A stretch of 64,000 nucleotides of DNA from Caldicellulosiruptor changbaiensis. GTDB lineage: Bacteria > Bacillota > Thermoanaerobacteria > Caldicellulosiruptorales > Caldicellulosiruptoraceae. The position numbers and the translations under genes were made by a program. Below are positions 59,416 to 64,000 of this stretch, piece after piece (positions within the stretch are counted from its first letter, which is position 1; each line of letters starts with the position of its first letter). The stretch covers positions 1,900,501-1,964,500 of the forward strand of contig NZ_CP034791.1 in the NCBI RefSeq assembly GCF_003999255.1. Reading direction: 5' to 3'. Under the pieces are notes generated by a model. The model searched no databases. It saw only the letters and a list, made by a program, of their open reading frames with translations, and was not told the DNA's origin.

Positions 59416-60641
59416 TACTTTTTCTCCTCCCTTTGAAGTATGTGTTTTAGCTCCTCTAAGGTATTTAAAACAACAGCTTTTTCTTTTAGGCTATTGTAAA
59501 GACTTGTTGCTATTCCATTTGTAAAGTCACGATTTGAAATATCTTCTTGTTCTATAATAAATAGTTTCTTTGCAAACTTTAGTGCTTCAAGATTTTTTAC
59601 ATTCTGAATTCCAAACGGAATATCGCACAAAATACAAAAATCTGCTTTCTTTATTAGCTCAACATTTTCAATGTACTCTACTTCTCCAATTGGCATAAAT
59701 GGCATTGTGAAAACTGTGTATATAGAAAGTGCCTGAGCAGTTTCATAGTCTGTGTCATTTGTTGCAAGAACACCTGTTGTAACCTTGAAACCCATCTCAA
59801 CCAAAAGTTTATAAACTGCTTGTCCTTGGCCACCACCTGCTACAACGTGCACATGAATACCCTTTTCATATTCTTTTTGAATTAGTTCAATGTCAAATAT
59901 TCCAAATGGATTTCTATAGACAATTGCTTCGATATTGTACACCTTTTTTATATTCTCTGCATTTATCACATCCTGTGGCCTTCCAAAGTCTACAATTTTG
60001 CCATCTTTCATCAAAAAGACAATGTCACAAAACTTTGCCGCGAGTTTAATGTTGTGAAGTGCCATTATTGCAATCTTGCCTAATCTCACTTCATCCTTTA
60101 CAATATTTAAAATCTTTTCTTGATGTGTAATGTCAAGGTTTGAATTTGGCTCATCTAAAAGTAAAACTTTGCTCTCTTGGGCAAGTACCCTTGCAAACGA
60201 AGTTCTTTGCCTCTCACCACCTGAAATCTGCAAGATGCTTGAATACTTTTTTGCTGTTAACTCAACCATATCTATTTTCTCTTCGGCAACTTTCTTGCTC
60301 TCTTTGTCGTTTGAAAACCTACTCTTTTCGTGTGGGTATCTTCCCATCATTACTATGTCAATCACCGTAAAAGGAAAGTTTGAGAATACACTTTGGGGCA
60401 TATAGGATATAATCTTTGCTCGTTCAATATCAGAAAGTGAAAATATATTAGTTTGATTATAAAAAACCTTTCCTTCAAAAATTTTAACAATCCCTGCTAA
60501 GGCCTTAATGAATGTACTTTTCCCACTTCCATTTGGACCAACTATCCCATAGACTTTTCCTTCTTTAAATTCTATTCCCTTTTCGACTTCTACTATGGGT
60601 TTTGTATACCCACACTTTAGACTTTCTATATAAAGAGACAT
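59415..60641 (-). CDS. Iron/cobalamin-type ABC transporter ATPase with C-terminal extension
   Basis: 408 residues; residues 1-250 form a FecE/BtuD-like ATPase: Walker A GPNGSGKST, Q-loop MPQSVFSN, signature ISGGERQR, Walker B VLLLDEPNSNLD, H-loop ALHN. Residues ~255-408 are an added domain (VHVVAGGGQGQAVYKLLVEMG...IIEQEDIS) with a Gly-rich nucleotide-like loop, not found in ordinary FecE proteins. Four bases after the permease gene. Confidence 0.88.
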   Translation of the reverse strand: MSLYIESLKCGYTKPIVEVEKGIEFKEGKVYGIVGPNGSGKSTFIKALAGIVKIFEGKVFYNQTNIFSLSDIERAKIISYMPQSVFSNFPFTVIDIVMMGRYPHEKSRFSNDKESKKVAEEKIDMVELTAKKYSSILQISGGERQRTSFARVLAQESKVLLLDEPNSNLDITHQEKILNIVKDEVRLGKIAIMALHNIKLAAKFCDIVFLMKDGKIVDFGRPQDVINAENIKKVYNIEAIVYRNPFGIFDIELIQKEYEKGIHVHVVAGGGQGQAVYKLLVEMGFKVTTGVLATNDTDYETAQALSIYTVFTMPFMPIGEVEYIENVELIKKADFCILCDIPFGIQNVKNLEALKFAKKLFIIEQEDISNRDFTNGIATSLYNSLKEKAVVLNTLEELKHILQREEKK

Positions 60642-60645
60642 AATA

Positions 60646-61656
60646 TCAAATTGTCACCTCATTCTCGCGCTTTTTTAAAAGGTACAAAAAGTACGGTGCA
60701 CCCACAATTGAGGTTATAATCCCAACCTTTACTTCAATTGGTGAAAACAGCACTCTTGCAATTGTGTCGCACACAATCAAAAAAATTCCACCACCAAGAA
60801 TTGAAGCAGGAATGAGCTTTCTATAATCACTTCCGACAATTAGTCTTAAAATATGTGGTGTTATCAGCCCCACAAATGAAATCGCACCTGATACTGAAAC
60901 TGCAATCCCTGTTAAAAGAGAAACTAAAATTAAAAGCCGTTTTTTGAGTCTCTCAGGGTTGACACCAATTGTATAGCTTTCTTCTTCTCCTAATATTAGA
61001 ATGTTTATCCTCTTTGCGAAAATAAGTGAACACAGTATCAAAATAACAAGAGGCACAAAACTTATCTTCACATGTGTCCAGCTACGGCTATCAAGCCCGC
61101 CAAGCATCCAAAATATATACTCGCTTACCTGGTACTGATTGATGTTTGAAAGGATAAGGGAATTTATTGAGGATATAAAAGTGGATACAGCAATGCCAAT
61201 TAATATCAGGTTCAAAATGGGAGTTTTTCCATCTTTTGTTGCAAGCTTGTACACTAAAAAAGAAATACCAAGTGCACCTACAAATGAAAATAAAGGTAAA
61301 TAAAAAATGCTTATGGTGTTGAACGAAAGAGCAATACAAGAAATTGCACCCAGGCTCGCACCGCTTGATGTTCCAATTATACCCGGATCTGCCATAGGGT
61401 TTCTGTAAAGCCCTTGCACAAGTGCTCCTGCAACAGACAAGCTCATGCCTACAATCATAGCAATTATTATTCTGGGAAGTCTAATCTGACCAATAATTGT
61501 CAAATCCATCTGGTTGACCCCAGGCACTTTAAAACCAATGAGTGAAAAAATTACCTTTAAAACACGAAGGGGAGGGATAAATACACTTCCCACCCCTATT
61601 GAGACCACAAATACTATTAAAAGTATTACGCACAGTACTACTAAAACCTTTTTCAA
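60646..61656 (-). CDS. FecCD/BtuC-family ABC transporter permease
   Basis: 336 residues and about nine to ten membrane helices. Typical motifs: GSVFIPPLRVLKVI, RLPRIIIAMIVGMSLSVAGALVQGLYRNPMADPGIIGTSSGA (shown by the PMADP-x-GxxGTSSGA core) and FVGLITPHILRLIVGSDYRKLIP. Imports iron-siderophore, haem or corrinoid across the membrane with the neighbouring ATPase and binding protein. Confidence 0.93.
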   Translation of the reverse strand: MKKVLVVLCVILLIVFVVSIGVGSVFIPPLRVLKVIFSLIGFKVPGVNQMDLTIIGQIRLPRIIIAMIVGMSLSVAGALVQGLYRNPMADPGIIGTSSGASLGAISCIALSFNTISIFYLPLFSFVGALGISFLVYKLATKDGKTPILNLILIGIAVSTFISSINSLILSNINQYQVSEYIFWMLGGLDSRSWTHVKISFVPLVILILCSLIFAKRINILILGEEESYTIGVNPERLKKRLLILVSLLTGIAVSVSGAISFVGLITPHILRLIVGSDYRKLIPASILGGGIFLIVCDTIARVLFSPIEVKVGIITSIVGAPYFLYLLKKRENEVTI

Positions 61657-61685
61657 TACTTACCACCACTTCAAAATCTTTTGTG

Positions 61686-62630
61686 TTATTTAAACAGATA
61701 TGGATAAGCAGCCTTTGCTAAGTCATAAACACCTTCTACAATGTAATGCGAAACAGTTTGAACGTGTCTATCGTCAAGTATAATCACTGCGTTGTTTTTA
61801 ACAGCTTTTAGATTCTTAAAAGCAGGGTCTTTTTTAAACTCTTCTACATATTGCTGAGAAGTCTTTTTTGGATTATATGAAGCAGAAGGAATAACAATAA
61901 TATCAGGGTCCCACTCCAAAATCTGTTCTTTTGTGATTGTTGGCCAGCCTTTCAAACCTGCAACAGCAGCTATGTTTATAACTCCCGCATATTTTGCTAT
62001 TTCATGTTGTGCAGTATTTTTGCCATATGTAGAGTTAAAGTAATATGTGTAGAAAAGAACATATTTTTTCTTTCTGAGATATTTTACCTTTTTCTGAACA
62101 GCATTTATTTTGTCATTCATGTATTTTATAAGAGCCTGCCCCTTTTGAATTTCACCTGTTAGTCTCGAAAGATTGATAATCTCCTGCTTTATATTCGCAA
62201 ATGAATTTGGATTTAGGCTCACGTATATAGGACACTTTAAACCTTTCTTTAAAAGGTCATATTTAGCCTTGTCAATATAATAAGGCACTATTACAAGGTC
62301 TGGCTTTGCAGCAATTATCTTTTCAATGTCATTGCTTGAATATCTACCTTTCACATTTTTAGCTAAGTTCACAACGTTTGAATTGTTCTTATCATCTGCA
62401 AATATAGAAAGACCTATAATTCTGCTTGGTGAAACCATGTTCAAAAGAATTTCATCTGTCTGAAGTGCCAATGAAAGAATTCTTTGAGGTTTTTGTTTTA
62501 CTGTAATGCTATTACCTTTTCCATCTTTTACTGTAATTGGAAAGTCCGCAGCATGGGAATAAAGTGGCATTAAACTTATCGCAAGTGCAATCAATACAAC
62601 AATAGCAACAATTCTTCTACTCATTTTCAT
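61686..62630 (-). CDS. ABC transporter substrate-binding protein (BtuF/FepB type)
   Basis: Helical-backbone, periplasmic-binding-fold protein of class III. Start ATG 62630 is chosen because GGGGTTGGAG precedes it; an in-frame TTG 12 bases upstream overlaps the RBS. Signal peptide ~1-27 (ends SHAA, signal-peptidase-I-like, no lipobox Cys), then ITVKDGKGNSITVKQKPQRILSLALQTDEILL, PDLVIVPYYI and WDPDIIVIPSAS, all family-typical. Substrate (iron chelate, haem or cobalamin) not determined. Confidence 0.9.
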   Translation of the reverse strand: MKMSRRIVAIVVLIALAISLMPLYSHAADFPITVKDGKGNSITVKQKPQRILSLALQTDEILLNMVSPSRIIGLSIFADDKNNSNVVNLAKNVKGRYSSNDIEKIIAAKPDLVIVPYYIDKAKYDLLKKGLKCPIYVSLNPNSFANIKQEIINLSRLTGEIQKGQALIKYMNDKINAVQKKVKYLRKKKYVLFYTYYFNSTYGKNTAQHEIAKYAGVINIAAVAGLKGWPTITKEQILEWDPDIIVIPSASYNPKKTSQQYVEEFKKDPAFKNLKAVKNNAVIILDDRHVQTVSHYIVEGVYDLAKAAYPYLFK

Positions 62631-62672
62631 CAGTGTCTCCAACCCCTTTATTTTGTAATATTCACTTGCACC

Positions 62673-62701
62673 ATTATATCACACAAGTTGCTCTATGTCT
62701 A
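62673..62701 (-). promoter_or_regulatory. Sigma-A promoter of the ABC importer operon
   Basis: On the minus strand TAGACA (62696-62701), a 17-base spacer and TATAAT (62673-62678), overlapping the end of the lipoyl-like gene. No Fur-box-like palindrome was recognised nearby. Confidence 0.75.
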
Positions 62702-62999
62702 TACTAATTATTTCTGTCTCTTCTGGGAATAAATTTAATATAGTAGGATCATAGCACAGCTTAAAATTAGCATGCTTTATAAACCCACTGATAGGAGACT
62801 TTAATGTATATGTTTTATAAATTGTCTCAATACTTGCAAATTCTTCACCCTGCTGAAGATAGCCATGTGTCTTTATGAATTCAAATATGACAATATCTCC
62901 AAGTTCTCTTTCTAAATTTTTTGTAATACCAACTGATGCCAGTGGTCCATTTAACTCAACCCATAAATCGCCATAAAGAAGTCTTTCATTGTAAAGCAT
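62679..62999 (-). CDS. Glycine-cleavage-H-like (lipoyl-domain-fold) small protein
   Basis: 106 residues similar in outline to GcvH: WVELNGPLASVGITKNLERELGDIVIFEF followed by SIETIYKTYTLKSPISGFI. In GcvH the lipoylated Lys lies in the ESVKAASD-type turn; here that column holds Tyr and a Lys comes one position later, so lipoylation is doubtful. No other glycine-cleavage gene is in the window; it sits seven bases after a TlpA-type thioredoxin, which suggests a thiol- or sulfur-linked role. Confidence 0.7.
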   Translation of the reverse strand: MLYNERLLYGDLWVELNGPLASVGITKNLERELGDIVIFEFIKTHGYLQQGEEFASIETIYKTYTLKSPISGFIKHANFKLCYDPTILNLFPEETEIISIDIEQLV

Positions 63000-63005
63000 C
63001 CTTCT

Positions 63006-63518
63006 TCAGTCCTTTTTATTCTGTTTTACAAACTTATCCAACTCATCATATGTCATCATACCAACATTCTTTGCTATTATTCTGCCATTTTCATCCAATA
63101 AAAATGTTGTAGGTATTCCCTCTATGCCAAAATTGGATGCAATTTTGCCATCTTTGTCAAGCAAAACAAGGTAACTTACACCCATTGAGTTTAAAAACTC
63201 TTTGACTGTATTTTTGTCCTCTTGAATATTTACCCCGATCAAAACAATGTCTTTGTTACTTTGATGAAACTTTTCAAAATCAGGAATTTCAGCTCTACAT
63301 GGTGGACACCAGGTAGCAAAAAAGTTCAAAATCACCTTTTTGCCTCTAAAGCTTGAGATCGAATATTCTTTGCCATCAACAGATTCAAGCTTAAAGTCAA
63401 CAGCACCATTTACTCTTACTTGTGACTTTGTCCGTGGTATAAATTGATAGACTAAAAGAGCAATGAGTACTGCAACAACTAATATAAAGATAACATTTTT
63501 TGCTCTTTGATTCAACAT
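63006..63518 (-). CDS. TlpA/ResA-family membrane-anchored thioredoxin
   Basis: 170 residues. Membrane anchor ~8-27, then a thioredoxin fold (~38-165) with active site FFATWCPPCRAE and the cis-Pro segment GIEGIPTTFLLD. An extracytoplasmic thiol reductase; with the CcdA homologue upstream it forms the classic electron-transfer pair that keeps exported Cys reduced. Confidence 0.93.
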   Translation of the reverse strand: MLNQRAKNVIFILVVAVLIALLVYQFIPRTKSQVRVNGAVDFKLESVDGKEYSISSFRGKKVILNFFATWCPPCRAEIPDFEKFHQSNKDIVLIGVNIQEDKNTVKEFLNSMGVSYLVLLDKDGKIASNFGIEGIPTTFLLDENGRIIAKNVGMMTYDELDKFVKQNKKD

Positions 63519-63548
63519 GTAATATTTACCCCCTGTTTTAAATTTTTA

Positions 63549-64000
63549 TCATCTTAAAAAATTTATCTTATCAAAAAATACAAGGACTCCAAAAATTACC
63601 ATAAAAATTCCTGCTAAATACTCTACTACTTTGACATGTCTGTTTATAAAACTAAAAAAACTTTTAATCCTCTCTATAAAAAGAGAAGCTAACAAGAATG
63701 GCATGGCAAAACCAATTGAATAAAATACCAAAAGCAACACCCCTTTTACAAAAGTCTTCTGCACAGCAGCTAAACTCAAAATTGATGCTAAAATTGGTCC
63801 TACACAAGGTGTCCAGCTAATACTCAAAAGCATACCCAAAATCAGTGGAATTCTTTCTTTTTGATAATTACCATTACCACCTATGGGTATAAATAACCTT
63901 TTTAAAAAATCTGGTGACAAATCAAGCATCACCAGACCCATCAAAATTAAGATTATTGCTGCTATCTTCACAATAACCCATTTATACTGCGAAAACGCCA
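63549..64000 (-). CDS. CcdA-type thiol-reductant transporter, 5' end outside window
   Basis: The frame is open to the window edge; GTG 63971 is not taken as the start because CcdA proteins normally have ~80-100 more residues before this point. Visible part: three to four helices with the CcdA signature SISWTPCVGPILASILSLAA holding one of the two redox Cys. Carries electrons from cytoplasmic thioredoxin to the TlpA-like protein encoded next. Confidence 0.88.
   Translation of the reverse strand, partial: AFSQYKWVIVKIAAIILILMGLVMLDLSPDFLKRLFIPIGGNGNYQKERIPLILGMLLSISWTPCVGPILASILSLAAVQKTFVKGVLLLVFYSIGFAMPFLLASLFIERIKSFFSFINRHVKVVEYLAGIFMVIFGVLVFFDKINFLR

Noticed and set aside
1-64000. tRNA, rRNA or CRISPR arrays
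   Set aside because: None recognised by eye on either strand; a dedicated tRNA scan was not possible.

Overview
The window looks like a chromosome segment of a Caldicellulosiruptor species (thermophilic, Gram-positive, cellulolytic Firmicute). The basis is the AT-rich sequence, the giant secreted multimodular glycoside hydrolases joined by Pro/Thr linkers and CBM3 modules (a 'glucan degradation locus'), a CelA-type GH9-CBM3c-CBM3b-CBM3b-GH48 enzyme, and a neighbouring type IV pilus operon. The species cannot be fixed from sequence alone; module order differs in places from what I recall of C. bescii.

Layout. (1) 1-2.0 kb: C-terminal part of a + strand TPR/STAND-type ATPase. (2) 2.4-32.9 kb, all on the minus strand: the cellulase locus. 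Transcription runs from high to low coordinates: celA (GH9-CBM3c-2xCBM3b-GH48), GH5_8-2xCBM3b-GH44, GH10-2xCBM3b-GH48, a CBM22-CBM22-GH10-GH5 gene broken by two in-frame stop codons, GH9-CBM3c-GH5_8, then a GT39 protein O-mannosyltransferase-type enzyme, a second GT-C membrane protein, a WG-repeat membrane protein, a PrsA-like foldase, and finally GH74-CBM3b. The middle membrane genes plausibly serve export, folding and glycosylation of the secreted enzymes. (3) 32.9-36.2 kb: the celA leader, with a class I c-di-GMP riboswitch, its terminator, and an inverted relic of the celA ribosome-binding site and start, followed by debris of three transposases. (4) 36.2-54.9 kb, minus strand: a secreted VWA protein with its own promoter, preceded by a complete type IV pilus operon (REC/beta-repeat protein, PilB, PilT, PilC, two pilins, PilD, ComFB, pseudopilins, PilM, PilN, PilO and a very large PilX-like protein). 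(5) 54.9-64 kb: housekeeping and accessory genes: aroE, a YqeG phosphatase, a DUF4380-like protein (+ strand), an NlpC/P60 hydrolase behind a c-di-AMP riboswitch, an iron/cobalamin-type ABC importer with a LUD protein, a lipoyl-domain-like protein, a TlpA-type thioredoxin and a partial CcdA.

Main points of interest. A c-di-GMP riboswitch lies upstream of celA, and the PilB ATPase begins with sequence resembling the c-di-GMP-binding MshEN domain, so one second messenger may govern both adhesion/motility pili and the main cellulase. Between riboswitch and celA lies a sequence perfectly complementary to the celA Shine-Dalgarno and first codons (11 + 15 bp); read-through transcripts could therefore fold so as to hide the celA start. 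Large blocks (GH48, GH5_8, CBM3b) are almost identical between different genes, which points to recent recombination or gene conversion.
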